Shown: positions 1-9,341 of the stretch, one piece after another
Position numbering within the stretch: position 1 is the stretch's first letter
How the letters are laid out: each line of letters begins with the position of its first letter
Origin: Xanthomonas arboricola pv. juglandis
GTDB taxonomy: Bacteria > Pseudomonadota > Gammaproteobacteria > Xanthomonadales > Xanthomonadaceae
Length of the DNA: 64,000 bases
Reading direction: 5' to 3'
Assembly: GCF_001013475.1 (NCBI RefSeq)
Contig: NZ_JZEF01000003.1
Coordinates: 248,001-312,000 of the forward strand
The notes under the pieces: generated by a model
Seen by the model: only the letters and a program-made list of their open reading frames with translations
What the model was told of the DNA's origin: nothing
The model's database searches: none
Position numbers and translations under genes: made by a program

Positions 1-701
1 AGCGCGGTCAGGCGCGCGAGCTGGTTGGCATCAGGCACCGACAACGCCGCTGCCGGTACCGGCGCCACGCCTTCATCGAAACGGGTGATGCCGGTATGCG
101 GCACGCGGTGCGAGTCGGTGCCGGCCGAGCGCATCACGAAGCCGATCGCGCCCTTGCGGATCGCTTCCGACGGGCCCTTGCTGCGCACCGCGCCGCCATT
201 GCCGTAATCCTTGCCGTCGCGCGCCTTGGTCATCTGGTAATCGACGAACGCGATCTTGCCGGCCAGCGAGCCGGCCGGTGCGGCCTGCAGTGCGGCCAGG
301 TTTTCGAAGCGCACCACCTCGCCTTCGACGGTGCCGCCCGGGCTGCCGCCCAGTGCAGTGATGTGCAGGGGCTGCGCATGCGCACCGATCACCGCCGCCT
401 GTTCGCTGCGCCGCTGCCACTTCGGAAAGCTCACCGGCTCGGTCCACACCTTGTCGAAGCCCAGCGACTGAAACTTGGCCTTGGCCCAGGCCACCGCGCG
501 CGGGTCGGCCTCGCCACCGGCAATGCGTGGACCCACTTCGGTGGTCAACGATTCCACCACCGCAAAGCCGGTGGTGTCAGCCAGGGCCTGCTCGCGCAGC
601 TGCGCGGCGGTGCGTAGCGCGCCATCGGCGATGCTGGTCTGTGCGGCAAGCGCGGGTGTGCAGGCGAGTAGGGCAGAGATGGCAACAGCGAGGCGACGCA
701 T
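1..701 (-). CDS. M28-family metallopeptidase, N-terminal part (cut by window edge)
   Basis: The protein starts MRRLAVAISALLACTPALAA, a classic Sec signal peptide ending in an A-x-A site, so it is exported. The mature part reads TTGFAVVESLTTEVGPRIAG, then a protease-associated-like insert with KIAFVDYQM and GAIGFVMRSAGTDSHRVPHTG. This is the pattern of M28 zinc aminopeptidases related to carboxypeptidase Q. The metal ligands and catalytic glutamate lie beyond position 1 and cannot be seen. About 233 codons are present. The start is the only ATG before the signal peptide. Substrate is unknown. Family assignment is fairly secure; exact activity is inference. Confidence 0.8.
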   Translation of the reverse strand, partial: MRRLAVAISALLACTPALAAQTSIADGALRTAAQLREQALADTTGFAVVESLTTEVGPRIAGGEADPRAVAWAKAKFQSLGFDKVWTEPVSFPKWQRRSEQAAVIGAHAQPLHITALGGSPGGTVEGEVVRFENLAALQAAPAGSLAGKIAFVDYQMTKARDGKDYGNGGAVRSKGPSEAIRKGAIGFVMRSAGTDSHRVPHTGITRFDEGVAPVPAAALSVPDANQLARLTA

Positions 702-810
702 GCAGGGCGGCTCCAACGACAAGGGGACCCCGAGCTTATCAGCGCGAGGTCCCCCGTCTGCGTGCGAAAGGTCATCCTCCTGCGCGAAGTTGCGCAGCGG
801 ATGTGTCCGC

Positions 811-1242
811 TTACGGCACGCCCGGTGTCTTCAGTGTGTCGTTCTTCAACGAATCGCGGATCTCGCGCAGCAACAGCACTTCTTCGCTCGGGCCCTTGGG
901 GGCATCCGGCTTGCGGTGGGTCAAGCGGTTGATCAGCTTGACCACCATGAAGATCGCAAAGGCGATGATCACGAACTGCACGACGGTGTTGATGAAATCG
1001 CCGTAGCCGATCGCCACTGCCGGAATTTCCTTGCCGGTGGCATCGACGCCGGCTGGCTTGAGCACCCAGGCCAGGCGCGAGAAATCCACATTGCCGATGG
1101 CCCAGCCGATCGGCGGCATGATGATCTTTTCCACCAGTGCAGTGACGATCTTGCCGAACGCTGCACCGATGACGACACCGACCGCCAGGTCGATGACATT
1201 GCCACGCATCGCGAATTGCTTGAATTCGCTGACCATTCCCAT
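811..1242 (-). CDS. mscL: Large-conductance mechanosensitive channel MscL
   Basis: At 143 residues it has the usual MscL length. The N-terminal amphipathic stretch ([15 protein letters not shown]) is followed by the pore helix TM1 ([18 protein letters not shown]), a periplasmic loop, and TM2 ([25 protein letters not shown]). The C-terminal cytoplasmic helix contains the conserved [13 protein letters not shown]. It acts in the inner membrane as a homopentameric emergency valve that opens on membrane tension during hypo-osmotic shock. It stands alone between the M28 peptidase and the FAH hydrolase, all on the minus strand. Nothing is missing or unusual. Confidence 0.97.
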   Translation of the reverse strand: MGMVSEFKQFAMRGNVIDLAVGVVIGAAFGKIVTALVEKIIMPPIGWAIGNVDFSRLAWVLKPAGVDATGKEIPAVAIGYGDFINTVVQFVIIAFAIFMVVKLINRLTHRKPDAPKGPSEEVLLLREIRDSLKNDTLKTPGVP

Positions 1243-1302
1243 AGCGCACTCCAGATGCGGTCGCGGACCAACTGCCGCAGGGTGATCGTAGCGGGCCGCG
1301 TG

Positions 1303-2016
1303 TCAGCCCGCGATGATGCCGTGGCGCTCGGCAACGTTTTCCAGGCGTGCGCTGAACTGATCGCCGGGCAGTAGCGGGCCGACACCGGCCGGAGTGCCCA
1401 TGAAGATCAGGTCGCCCGCGCGCAATGCGTAGAGCTTGGAGAGCTCATGCAAAATCTCCGGCACGTTCCAGATCATCTGATCCAGCAACGACTGCTGACG
1501 CACCTGGCCGTTGACTTCCAGCGACAGATTCAAGGCCTCCAGCGCACCCACTTCGCCGGCATGCACCAGTTCGCTGATCGGCGCGGAGTGGTCGAAGCCC
1601 TTGGCGATGTCCCACGGCAGGCCCTTGGCCTTGGCAGCTGCCTGCAGGTCGCGTCGGGTCAGGTCCAGGCCCACGCCGTAGCCGTAGATCAGCGCCTCTG
1701 CCTGCTCCACCGGCAACTCGCCGGCCGGCGCATCGCTGCCCAGTGCCACCACCAGTTCCACTTCGTGGTGCAGTTCCCGGGTGCCGGGCGGATACGGAAT
1801 ATGGTCGCCGTGGCCGACCACGATCGCATCGGCAGGCTTCATGAAAAAGGTCGGCTGGCCACGTTCGGCCTTGGAAGCAGGCGCAGTGGCGCCCATCTCG
1901 CGTGCGTGATCGGCAAAGTTGCGGCCGACGCAGTAGATGCGGTGCACCGGAAAGTTGCCGCCACCAACCACTGGAATGCGCGGAACATCGGCGGCGGGAA
2001 TCACATCGTGGGTCAT
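1303..2016 (-). CDS. Fumarylacetoacetate hydrolase (FAH) family protein
   Basis: The core shows the FAH fold signature: IYCVGRNFADHAREMG, then PTFFMKPADAIV, HHEVELVVALG with the metal-binding His-x-Glu-x-Glu, and GYGVGLDLTRRDLQ. C-terminal motifs are GDLIFMGTPAGVGPL. At 237 residues it resembles fumarylpyruvate hydrolases and related C-C bond hydrolases that act on 2,4-diketo acids. The start chosen is the ATG of MTHDVIPAADVPRIPV; an in-frame ATG nine codons upstream lacks family similarity. It lies 60 bp upstream of mscL on the same strand. No adjacent aromatic-degradation genes fix the substrate. Confidence 0.88.
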   Translation of the reverse strand: MTHDVIPAADVPRIPVVGGGNFPVHRIYCVGRNFADHAREMGATAPASKAERGQPTFFMKPADAIVVGHGDHIPYPPGTRELHHEVELVVALGSDAPAGELPVEQAEALIYGYGVGLDLTRRDLQAAAKAKGLPWDIAKGFDHSAPISELVHAGEVGALEALNLSLEVNGQVRQQSLLDQMIWNVPEILHELSKLYALRAGDLIFMGTPAGVGPLLPGDQFSARLENVAERHGIIAG

Positions 2017-2236
2017 GCACGCATCCTTGGGGCGACGGAGCACGTGAGTCTAGCCGTTTGACTGTGCATGACGGAACCGCCGTGCTGCGCGTTGAGTGCA
2101 TCGCTCCGCCTGGCTGGCAGTTCGTGCGACCACGGTCTGCGTCGGCGCAGGCGAAAGCGCGCATGCCGGTCAGGTCATGCGCGCAGTGACATCAGGATTC
2201 AATGCCCACCGCGCCAGATGGCGGTGGAATGGCGCT

Positions 2237-2512
2237 TCAGTGCGACAACGGCAGCGCGGGCTTGCGCACCACGCGGTATTCGGCCTCGACCACGCGCGTG
2301 TGCTGCGGCGTGCGGCGGTCCGACTTGCTCAACAGCTTCCAGGCAATGCCGCCCAGGATCATCGCCGCGCCCACGAACACGCTGAAGAAGATCAGCACCG
2401 CAAGGATGACCAGGCCAGCCAGCCCGGCGGCCACACGCACCAGCGGGTGACGCGGCTTGCGCGGGGCAAACAGGTGGTGGAGGTTGCCGAATTGGAAGAG
2501 GCGTGCAGGCAT
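2237..2512 (-). CDS. Small hypothetical membrane protein
   Basis: This 91-residue protein has one long hydrophobic stretch (RVAAGLAGLVILAVLIFFSV, continuing through FVGAAMILGGIAW), enough for one long or two short membrane helices. A short basic N-terminus precedes it and a polar tail follows (EAEYRVVRKPALPLSH). No domain is recognised. Its arrangement, pure membrane segment plus soluble tail, suggests an inner-membrane accessory protein. It is not clearly co-transcribed with the FAH gene, from which it is separated by about 220 bp. Real gene status is supported by the coherent hydrophobic profile. Confidence 0.65.
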   Translation of the reverse strand: MPARLFQFGNLHHLFAPRKPRHPLVRVAAGLAGLVILAVLIFFSVFVGAAMILGGIAWKLLSKSDRRTPQHTRVVEAEYRVVRKPALPLSH

Positions 2513-2764
2513 GGCGGTGGGCTGCCGGGAAGGAAACAGGCCCGCAGTATCGTTGCGGTTTCATGTCATTGAGTGAAAACTTCGTTAAACAGTGGTTCGT
2601 TTTGCCAAATCCATCACATCCGATGAGGTGCGACATCGTCGTCGTACCGGTCAGAAGTATTGCCCGCAGTGGTGACAAGCGCGCGCGAGTGGCCGCTATC
2701 GCATGGCGTCTGAGCGATGCAGGCGCATGCCACAATCGCAGTCCGTTCTAGAACAGCAGACCGC

Positions 2765-3106
2765 ATGTCTTCGTCATCGTCCACCACGCTCGCCGAACTG
2801 GCGCAGATTCCCGATGCCGGATTTCTGGAAGTCGAAGCGGTGTGGGACGGCGGCCCGGAGTCGCTGGTGCTGTATCGCGATGGTGCGCAGGTGCGCGCCT
2901 GGTTGAACGTCTGCCCGCACGCTGGCCGTCGGCTGGACTGGGCGCCCGGCCAGTTCCTCAAGACCAAGGAAGGCCATCTGGTGTGCGCAGCGCATGGCGC
3001 AGCGTTCGAGCTGGGTGGCGGCGAATGCATCAGCGGCCCGTGCCGCGGTCAATCGCTGCTGGCGGTGCCGGTGCGTGTCGAAGGTGATCAGGTGGTCCTT
3101 GGCTAG
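2765..3106 (+). CDS. Small Rieske [2Fe-2S] protein
   Basis: This single-domain protein of 113 residues carries both Rieske cluster boxes: CPHAGRRLDWAPG (first Cys-x-His pair) and CAAHGAAFELGGGECISGPC (second Cys-x2-His pair). It therefore binds a [2Fe-2S] centre through two Cys and two His, like ferredoxin components of ring-hydroxylating dioxygenases and NirD-like proteins. No signal peptide is present, so it is cytoplasmic. The start ATG of MSSSSSTTLAEL is preferred over an in-frame ATG 16 codons upstream, because the extra residues do not resemble the family. No reductase or oxygenase lies next to it, so the partner is unknown. Confidence 0.85.
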   Translation: MSSSSSTTLAELAQIPDAGFLEVEAVWDGGPESLVLYRDGAQVRAWLNVCPHAGRRLDWAPGQFLKTKEGHLVCAAHGAAFELGGGECISGPCRGQSLLAVPVRVEGDQVVLG

Positions 3107-3181
3107 GTTGCTGGTCCGGGGCGTGGTCGCCATCGTCCGCGCACATTCGCAGCGATCGCTATCGCCGACCAACACGCCGGC

Positions 3182-5044
3182 TCACCGCGCTGCCCACCAG
3201 AACATCAGGTTGATCATCGACACCATCACCACGATATAGATCAGCGACAGCGGTGCGCCCACGCGCCACAGCTCGCGCGGCTGATAGTTGGCCGGGCCGG
3301 CCACCATCGAAATCACGGGGTTGGAGGCAGTCATCAGATTGTTGGACGCCGACAACGCCACGATCAGCGCGAACGCGGTGGGGTTGCCGTTGGCTGCCAG
3401 CGCCAGGTTGACCGCGATCGGCACCATCACGATGGTGGCGCCGACATGGCTGATCACCAGCGAAAACGCGGTGGTCAGCAGCGCCAGGCTGATTTCCAGC
3501 GCCCAGACCGGGATGCCTTCGGGCAGGCGGTCGATGGTGTGGCCGGCTACCCAGGCCGCGGTGCCGCTGCTGTCCATCGCCCAGCCCAGCGGAATCAGGC
3601 CGGCCATCATGAAGATGGTCTTCCAGTTGATCGAGGCATAGGCCTCGTCCATGCGCAGCACGCCGCTGACCAGCATGCAGGCCACGCCGGTCATCAAGGT
3701 CAGCGCCACCGGCAGGCGCGAGGTCAGTGCGATCAGGATGGTGAAGGCGAAGATCGCCATGGCGATCTTGAACTTGTGCGGGCGCTGCTCGCCCTTGGGA
3801 AAGTCGGTCACCGGCACGAAATCGCGGCTTTCCGCCGCCTGCGCCAGGTCCTGCCAGATGCTGTGGAACACCAGCATGTCGCCGCCGCGCAGCGGCACGT
3901 TACGCACGTCCTCGCGGATCACCTGCTTGTCGCGGTTGATCGCCAGCAGGCTGATGCCGCTCTGCTTGCGCAGGCGCAATTCGGCGGCGGTCTTGCCGAT
4001 CAGCCGCGAGTTGGGCGGAATCAATGCTTCGGAAATGCCGGCCAGGCTGGGATTGAACAGGTCGCCCAGGTTGCGCAGGCGCGAGGACATGCGCAGGAAC
4101 TGGTTCTGCGCAAAGTCGGTCACTTCCTGGCGCGGCCCCATCGCGCCGAGCACGCTGCCGACCCAGATGCGCATGTCGGCCGGCGGCGCCAGGCGGGTGT
4201 CGTTGCCGGTCTTCAGGGCCAGCAACAACGGCGCGTCGTGCAGCGCTTCGGCCTCGCCCAGGGTCATGCCCACCAACGGGCTTTCGGCGCTGACGGTGAG
4301 CTCGAACACGTCGCCGTCGATGCCGTAGGTCTTGGCGAAGTAGCTTTCGGTGCGCGAGGGCGTGACGCCTTCGTTGATCAGGCGTTCTTCTTCGATCAGC
4401 TTGCGGTCGCCGTAGAAACGGAAGTACAGCAGTGCGGCGATCAGCAAGGCCACGCCGATCGGCAGCGGTGCGAACATCGTCAACGGCTCGATGCTGGCCA
4501 TGCCCGAGGGCAGGTTGTTGTTGGCCGATACCAATAGGTCGTTGAGCAGGATCAGCGGCGAATTGCCCACCATGGTCAGCGCGCCGCCCATCACGATGGC
4601 TGCGGCGATCGGCAGCAGCATGCGTTGCAGGGTCAGCCCGGTGCGCGCGGCCAGCCGCGAGGCGACCGGCAGGTACAAGGCCATCACCGACGGGTTCTGC
4701 ATGAAGGACGAGTTCAGGCCGGAGATGGCCAGCGTCATCATCATCAGGCGTTGTTCGCTGCCGTGCGAGCGCCGCAGCAACCAGGTCGCCAGGCGATTCA
4801 ACGCACCGGTGCGCTCCAGCCCCGCACCGAGAATGGTAGTGGCGATGATGCTCATCACCGCGTTACCGGAAAAACCACCGAACAGTTCTTCCGGCGCCAC
4901 CAGCCCGGTGACGCCCAGCACCACCAGCACGATCAAGGCCACCACGTCGGCGCGGATGCGCTCGAACAAAAACATCGCCATCGTGAAACCGACCAGCCCG
5001 AGGACGAGCTTCATATCGTTGGTCAGTGTCAGCGCGGTGTCCAT
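3182..5044 (-). CDS. SLC13/DASS-family permease with two TrkA-C domains
   Basis: A 620-residue inner-membrane transporter. The N-terminal half holds about five membrane helices and the signature GLNSSFMQNPSVMALYLPV. A central soluble block carries two TrkA-C (RCK-C) domains, the second reading SRLIGKTAAELRLRKQSGISLLAINR. The C-terminal half repeats the membrane unit with ALSASNNLMTASNPVISMVAGP. The domain order is that of divalent-anion:sodium symporter family members fused to RCK-C domains; substrates may be sulfate, dicarboxylates or similar anions. The start MDTALTLTNDMKLVLG is chosen because upstream in-frame codons translate the intergenic GATTCCC repeats. Confidence 0.88.
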   Translation of the reverse strand: MDTALTLTNDMKLVLGLVGFTMAMFLFERIRADVVALIVLVVLGVTGLVAPEELFGGFSGNAVMSIIATTILGAGLERTGALNRLATWLLRRSHGSEQRLMMMTLAISGLNSSFMQNPSVMALYLPVASRLAARTGLTLQRMLLPIAAAIVMGGALTMVGNSPLILLNDLLVSANNNLPSGMASIEPLTMFAPLPIGVALLIAALLYFRFYGDRKLIEEERLINEGVTPSRTESYFAKTYGIDGDVFELTVSAESPLVGMTLGEAEALHDAPLLLALKTGNDTRLAPPADMRIWVGSVLGAMGPRQEVTDFAQNQFLRMSSRLRNLGDLFNPSLAGISEALIPPNSRLIGKTAAELRLRKQSGISLLAINRDKQVIREDVRNVPLRGGDMLVFHSIWQDLAQAAESRDFVPVTDFPKGEQRPHKFKIAMAIFAFTILIALTSRLPVALTLMTGVACMLVSGVLRMDEAYASINWKTIFMMAGLIPLGWAMDSSGTAAWVAGHTIDRLPEGIPVWALEISLALLTTAFSLVISHVGATIVMVPIAVNLALAANGNPTAFALIVALSASNNLMTASNPVISMVAGPANYQPRELWRVGAPLSLIYIVVMVSMINLMFWWAAR

Positions 5045-5057
5045 CGGGTGCCGGGGC

Positions 5058-5177
5058 CGGGAATGGGGAGTCGGGAATGGAGAATGGTGAAAGCGGGATA
5101 GGCCGATGCAAGGCGACGCTATCCGGATGCCGCAGGCAGTTGCCCTTGCGATTCCCGATTCCCGATTCCCGATTCCC
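5058..5177. repeat. GATTCCC/GGGAATC intergenic repeat cluster
   Basis: Two arms face each other: GGGAATGG-type copies on the plus strand at about 5058-5087 and four perfect tandem GATTCCC units at 5150-5177. The right arm lies inside the 3' end of trmB. The same family recurs near 61.2 and 61.9 kb in this window, so it is a dispersed genomic repeat. The opposed arms can pair as a long imperfect hairpin. Confidence 0.8.
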
Positions 5178-5904
5178 GGTCGTACAGCAGATCCCACACG
5201 CCGTGGCCGAGCTTCTGGCCGCGGGTTTCGAAGTGGGTCTGCGGGCGCCAGGCGGGGCGTTCGACGTGGCCGCGCGGGCCTGCGCGATTGACCAGGCCCG
5301 GGGTGGCGTCGAGCACGTCCCACATCTGTTCGGCGTAATCGGCCCAGTCGGTGGCCGCATGCAGGCGGCCACCATCGCGCAGCTTGCGCACCACCAGCTG
5401 CGCGAACGCCGGCTGGATCAGGCGGCGCTTGTTGTGGCGCTTCTTATGCCACGGATCGGGGAAGTAGATGCGCACCTCGTCAAGCGCGCCATCGGCGATC
5501 TCGTGTTCGAGCACTTCCACCGCATCGTGGTGATACAGGCGCACATGCGTGCTGCCATCATCGTCCAGCGCATTGAGCAGGCGACCGACGCCGGGCGCAT
5601 GCACCTCGATGCCGATGTAGTCGCGGCTGGGGTCCTGCTGCGCGGCAAAGCGCAATGCCGCGCCATTGCCAAACCCGATCTCCAGCACCTTGGGTGCGGG
5701 GCGGCCGAAGGCCGCATCGAGATCGCGCGGCGCACCGCTGTAGTCCAGGCCGAAGCGCGGCCACAGCTCGTCGAACGCGCGCTGCTGCGCCGGGGTAAAG
5801 CGGCCCTGGCGCAGCACGAAGCTGCGCACCTGCCGGCGGCCCTCTTCGATGGTGAAGGGCTTGGGCGGCATCTTGGCGCCGTCGCTGGTGAAAGGATCAG
5901 TCAT
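5119..5904 (-). CDS. trmB: tRNA (guanine-N7-)-methyltransferase TrmB
   Basis: The enzyme transfers a methyl group from SAM to N7 of G46 in the tRNA variable loop. Visible motifs are the SAM-binding [31 protein letters not shown], the family signature [19 protein letters not shown], and the late [20 protein letters not shown] that ends most orthologues. The protein runs on for about 20 further residues ([10 protein letters not shown] and a short tail) encoded by the tandem GATTCCC repeat, so its C-terminus has been extended by the repeat. Total length is 261 residues. Catalytic regions are intact, so the tail is probably tolerated. Confidence 0.96.
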   Translation of the reverse strand: MTDPFTSDGAKMPPKPFTIEEGRRQVRSFVLRQGRFTPAQQRAFDELWPRFGLDYSGAPRDLDAAFGRPAPKVLEIGFGNGAALRFAAQQDPSRDYIGIEVHAPGVGRLLNALDDDGSTHVRLYHHDAVEVLEHEIADGALDEVRIYFPDPWHKKRHNKRRLIQPAFAQLVVRKLRDGGRLHAATDWADYAEQMWDVLDATPGLVNRAGPRGHVERPAWRPQTHFETRGQKLGHGVWDLLYDRESGIGNRESQGQLPAASG

Positions 5905-5918
5905 GAGGAAGTCACATC

Positions 5919-5953
5919 AAAAAACAAAAGCCCCTCTGCCTTGGGGAGAGGGG
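5919..5953 (-). terminator. Rho-independent terminator after thiG
   Basis: Read on the minus strand, stem CCCCTCT (5947-5953) pairs with AGAGGGG (5931-5937) and is followed by CTTTTGTTTTTT. It lies between the end of thiG and the start of trmB and should end the thiSG transcript. Confidence 0.75.
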
Positions 5954-6076
5954 TTGGGGTGAGGGTACGGCGTGAGGGAGCACGTGCAGCAACGCGCGAT
6001 CCAGCAACGGCTACATCCGGCGCGTCACACGGCCAAGTAGTGCGCATCGAGTGCAATGTCAACGCAGCCCACCCAC

Positions 6077-6871
6077 TCATCCAATCACGCCATCCACCGG
6101 ACTCGACGCCGAGGCATACCGCTTGCGCGGAATCCGCCCGGCCAGGAAGGCTTCGCGTCCGGCCTCGATCGCCTTGCGCATCGCGCTCGCCATCAGGATC
6201 GGATCGCGTGCACCGGCGATCGCGGTATTCATCAGCACGCCGTCGCAGCCCAGCTCCATCGCGATCGCCGCGTCCGATGCCGTGCCCACGCCGGCATCGA
6301 CAATGATCGGCACCTTGGCGTTTTCGATGATTTCCAGCAGGTTGTACTTGTTCTGGATGCCCAGCCCGGAGCCGATCGGCGCGGCCAGCGGCATCACCGC
6401 CACGCAGCCGATCTCTTCCAGGCGCTTGGCCAGGATCGGATCGTCGGAGGTGTAGACCATGACGTCGAAGCCATCGGCGACCAACTGCTCGGCAGCCTTG
6501 AGCGTCTGCACCACGTCCGGATACAGCGTGCGCTCGTCGCCGAGCACCTCCAGCTTGGTCAGGTTGTGGCCGTCCAGCAGCTCGCGCGCCAGCCGGCAGG
6601 TGCGCACCGCGTCTTCGGCGGTGTAGCAGCCGGCGGTGTTGGGCAGCAGCGTGTAGCGATCCGGCGGCAGCACATCGAGCAGGCTGGGCGCGTTGGGGTC
6701 CTGGCCGATGTTCACCCGGCGGATCGCCACGGTGACGATCTGCGCGGCGGCCGCTTCGGTGGCCAGGCGGGTTTCATCCAGGTCCTTGAACTTGCCGGTG
6801 CCGGTCAGCAGGCGCGAACGGTAGGGCTTGCCGGCGATGATCAGCGCATCAGAGGGGGCGGTATTGGTCAT
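6077..6871 (-). CDS. thiG: Thiazole synthase ThiG
   Basis: ThiG condenses 1-deoxy-xylulose-5-phosphate, dehydroglycine and ThiS-thiocarboxylate into the thiazole phosphate precursor of thiamine. The 264-residue TIM-barrel protein shows the opening [22 protein letters not shown] with the Schiff-base lysine region, [27 protein letters not shown], and the phosphate-binding end [35 protein letters not shown]. The start [10 protein letters not shown] is chosen because upstream in-frame sequence is the shadow of thiS. thiS lies 49 bp upstream on the same strand, so the two form an operon. Confidence 0.97.
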   Translation of the reverse strand: MTNTAPSDALIIAGKPYRSRLLTGTGKFKDLDETRLATEAAAAQIVTVAIRRVNIGQDPNAPSLLDVLPPDRYTLLPNTAGCYTAEDAVRTCRLARELLDGHNLTKLEVLGDERTLYPDVVQTLKAAEQLVADGFDVMVYTSDDPILAKRLEEIGCVAVMPLAAPIGSGLGIQNKYNLLEIIENAKVPIIVDAGVGTASDAAIAMELGCDGVLMNTAIAGARDPILMASAMRKAIEAGREAFLAGRIPRKRYASASSPVDGVIG

Positions 6872-6920
6872 CGGGCAATTATCACCGATCGCGCGCAGCT
6901 GCGCCGGCCTGCGCGCCGCA

Positions 6921-7121
6921 TCAACCGCCGCCCAGCGCGTGCACGATCTCCACCACATCGCCGGCACGCAACCGGTGCGTGGCATGCCGCCCGCGCGACA
7001 CGATTTCGCCATTGATCTCCACCGCCACGCGCCGCTGTGCAAGACCTTCCTGCTCCAGCAGGGTGGCCAGCAGCAGATCGTCGGGAATGTCGCGCGGGGT
7101 GCCGTTGAGTTGAATGTTCAT
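6921..7121 (-). CDS. thiS: Sulfur carrier protein ThiS
   Basis: A 66-residue ubiquitin-fold carrier ending in Gly-Gly-Gly ([11 protein letters not shown]). Its C-terminal glycine is adenylated and thiocarboxylated to deliver sulfur to ThiG. The start [15 protein letters not shown] matches the family. It is the first gene of the thiSG operon. I looked for a TPP riboswitch (CTGAGA thi box) upstream and saw none, so regulation is not visible here. Confidence 0.95.
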   Translation of the reverse strand: MNIQLNGTPRDIPDDLLLATLLEQEGLAQRRVAVEINGEIVSRGRHATHRLRAGDVVEIVHALGGG

Positions 7122-7278
7122 GTCATCATTGTGGCATCGCGTGCCGTCAGGGCGCGCGTTTTTGCGTTATGCGGCAATGCAGCGTGAGCGCGGGCGGCGA
7201 GGGTGAAACCATGTGCCATTCGCCGGCGTACGTCAGCAGGTCCGGTCCAGTTCCACACTACCTTGAACAGGCACTCCC

Positions 7279-9096
7279 ATGGCTTCAACTCTTCGCCCGA
7301 TCCGTTCCCTGATGGCCGTGGCCATCGCCATTGCGGCCACCCCGGCCATGGCCGCGTCTGCCTTCGACCAGACCGTGTTCTTCGGTGACAGCCTCACCGA
7401 CAGCGGCTACTACAACCCGTTGCTGCCGGCCGCCTCGCGCGCCGTCACCGGCAAGTTCACCACCAACCCGGGTTGGGTCTGGGCCGAATACGTCGCCGAC
7501 CATTACGGCACCAATGCCGCGCCCAACGGCAACGGCCAGACCGGCGACAACTACGCTGCCGGCGGCGCACGCATCCAGGCCAGTTCGACCAGCGTGCTCG
7601 GCGCCGCGCCCTCGGTGACCAGCCAGATCAACACCTACCTGAGCGCCAACGGCGGCCAGGCCAATCCGAACGCGCTCTACACCGTGTGGGGCGGCGCCAA
7701 CGACCTGCTCGCCGCTGCAGCCGCGCCGGTCCAGGCGCAGGCCATCATCGGCAACGCGGTCACCGCGCAGGTCGGTGCGGTCGGCGCCTTGCAGGCCGCC
7801 GGCGCGCGCTATGTGATGGTGCCGACCATTCCGGACGTGGGCATCACCCCGCGCTTCCGCGCCGGCGGTGCCGCCGCGATGGCGCAGGGCACTGCTGCGG
7901 CAACCGCCTACAACACCGCACTGTTCAATGGCCTGCGTTCGGCCGGCCTGCGCGTGATCCCGGTCGACACCTTCCACATCCTGCAGGAAGTGGTTGCCGA
8001 TCCGGGCACCTACGGTTTCAGCAACGTCACCAGCACCGCCTGCAACCCGGCCGTGCCGCTGCCGGCCTGCAACCCGACCAGCCTGGTCGCTGCCAACGCG
8101 CCCAACACCTATGTGTTCGCCGACGGCATCCACCCGAGCACCGCCACCCACCAGATCCTGGGCCAGTACGCCATCTCGCTGCTGGAAGCGCCGCGTCTGC
8201 AGCAGGTGCTGACGCATTCGGCGCAGGCCATCGGCCGCGCGCGCGCCGACCAGGTGGCCTGGCATCTGGACGGCAAGCCGGACGCCGACGGCCTGCGTTG
8301 GTGGGGCAGTGTGCGTGGCGACATGCAGCGCTACGATCACGCCGATCTGTACGACGGCATGGCCCCGGCCGGCCTGTTCGGTGTGGACTGGACTGCGGGC
8401 GACCTGGTGTTCGGCGGCTTTGCCGGCTTCGGCAGCATGGACGCCGACTTCGGCAACCGTAACGGCAGCTTCAAGCAGGACGACACCACGCTGGGCGGCT
8501 TCTTCGGCTGGTACACCGGCCCGGTCTGGGTCAACGCGCAGGTCAGCTACAGCTGGCTGAGCTACGACGTCGACCGCGAAGTGCAGCTGGGGCCGGCCAC
8601 CCGCGTGCACAGCGGCTCGCCGGATGGCAGCAACCTCACCGCCGCGGTCAACGCCGGCTATTCGCTGGGCGAAGGCAACGTCAAGTACGGCCCGGTGGTC
8701 GGCCTGACCTGGCAGAAGCTCAAGCTCGACGGCTACACCGAGAGCAACGAAAGCTCCACCGCATTGGGCTATGCCGATCAGGACATCGACTCGATGGTCG
8801 GCCGCATCGGCTTCCAGGTGCGCCTGGACGGTGCAATGGTCAAGCCGTACCTGCAGGCAACCTACGACCACGAGTTCAAGGACGGCACCGAAGCCAGCGC
8901 CTGGCTGCAGTCGATGCCGGAAGTGGGTATGTACACCGTCCCGGGCCAGAACTTCGATCGCAACTACGCCACCGTCGTTCTGGGCGCCCGCACCGGCCTG
9001 TGGGGTCTGCAGAGCAACATCGGCCTGAGCACCACCACCGCCCAGCGCAGCGCCCGCGACGCGACACTGTTCGTGAATTTCAGCGGCAACTTCTGA
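7279..9096 (+). CDS. estA: Autotransporter GDSL esterase/lipase (EstA-like)
   Basis: The 605-residue protein starts with a signal peptide (MAVAIAIAATPAMAASAF). The passenger domain is a GDSL hydrolase: FFGDSLTDSG near residue 37 holds the nucleophilic serine, GGANDL is block III, and DGIHPSTATHQ near residue 282 gives the catalytic Asp and His. From about residue 330 the protein is a beta-barrel autotransporter domain with alternating aromatic strands, ending in FVNFSGNF with the terminal Phe needed for outer-membrane insertion. It is expected to display an esterase at the cell surface. It sits immediately upstream of tRNA-Gly. The symbol follows the family name. Confidence 0.93.
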   Translation: MASTLRPIRSLMAVAIAIAATPAMAASAFDQTVFFGDSLTDSGYYNPLLPAASRAVTGKFTTNPGWVWAEYVADHYGTNAAPNGNGQTGDNYAAGGARIQASSTSVLGAAPSVTSQINTYLSANGGQANPNALYTVWGGANDLLAAAAAPVQAQAIIGNAVTAQVGAVGALQAAGARYVMVPTIPDVGITPRFRAGGAAAMAQGTAAATAYNTALFNGLRSAGLRVIPVDTFHILQEVVADPGTYGFSNVTSTACNPAVPLPACNPTSLVAANAPNTYVFADGIHPSTATHQILGQYAISLLEAPRLQQVLTHSAQAIGRARADQVAWHLDGKPDADGLRWWGSVRGDMQRYDHADLYDGMAPAGLFGVDWTAGDLVFGGFAGFGSMDADFGNRNGSFKQDDTTLGGFFGWYTGPVWVNAQVSYSWLSYDVDREVQLGPATRVHSGSPDGSNLTAAVNAGYSLGEGNVKYGPVVGLTWQKLKLDGYTESNESSTALGYADQDIDSMVGRIGFQVRLDGAMVKPYLQATYDHEFKDGTEASAWLQSMPEVGMYTVPGQNFDRNYATVVLGARTGLWGLQSNIGLSTTTAQRSARDATLFVNFSGNF

Positions 9097-9120
9097 TCCA
9101 AGCACCACACGCGTTGCAAA

Positions 9121-9144
9121 CGAGGGCCGGGCAACCGGCCCTCG
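9121..9144 (+). terminator. Strong hairpin after the esterase gene
   Basis: A perfect 10-bp stem CGAGGGCCGG / CCGGCCCTCG with a GCAA loop lies 24 bp after the esterase stop. No T-tract follows, so it could be a terminator or an mRNA 3'-end stabiliser. Confidence 0.6.
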
Positions 9145-9200
9145 TCACATCTGTGCATTGCGCCCGGCCCCCGCACCCGCCTAAACTCTCGCAACGCCGC

Positions 9201-9274
9201 GCGGGCGTAGCTCAATGGTAGAGCTGTAGCTTCCCAAGCTACTGACGTGGGTTCGATTCCCATCGCCCGCTCCA
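9201..9274 (+). tRNA. tRNA-Gly(CCC)
   Basis: The acceptor stem GCGGGCG pairs with CGCCCGC; the anticodon loop TTCCCAA gives anticodon CCC; the T-arm is GTGGGTTCGATTCCCAT and CCA is encoded. The integrase gene begins 68 bp downstream, so the 3' end of this tRNA is the likely attachment site of the island. I found no second copy of its 3' half further right in the window. Confidence 0.95.
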
Positions 9275-9341
9275 GAGCTTCTACTCAGTCCGTAACTACT
9301 TGATTTAGTTGGATATTCAGACCGATTGATGATTCCGAGCG

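Noticed and set aside
7122-7278. Possible TPP riboswitch upstream of thiS
   Set aside because: No CTGAGA thi-box or paired stems on the minus strand upstream of thiS.
7285-9108. Long 607-codon open frame antisense to the esterase gene
   Set aside because: The plus-strand frame has a signal peptide, GDSL motifs and a barrel; the antisense frame is a high-GC codon-position shadow with no protein-like pattern.
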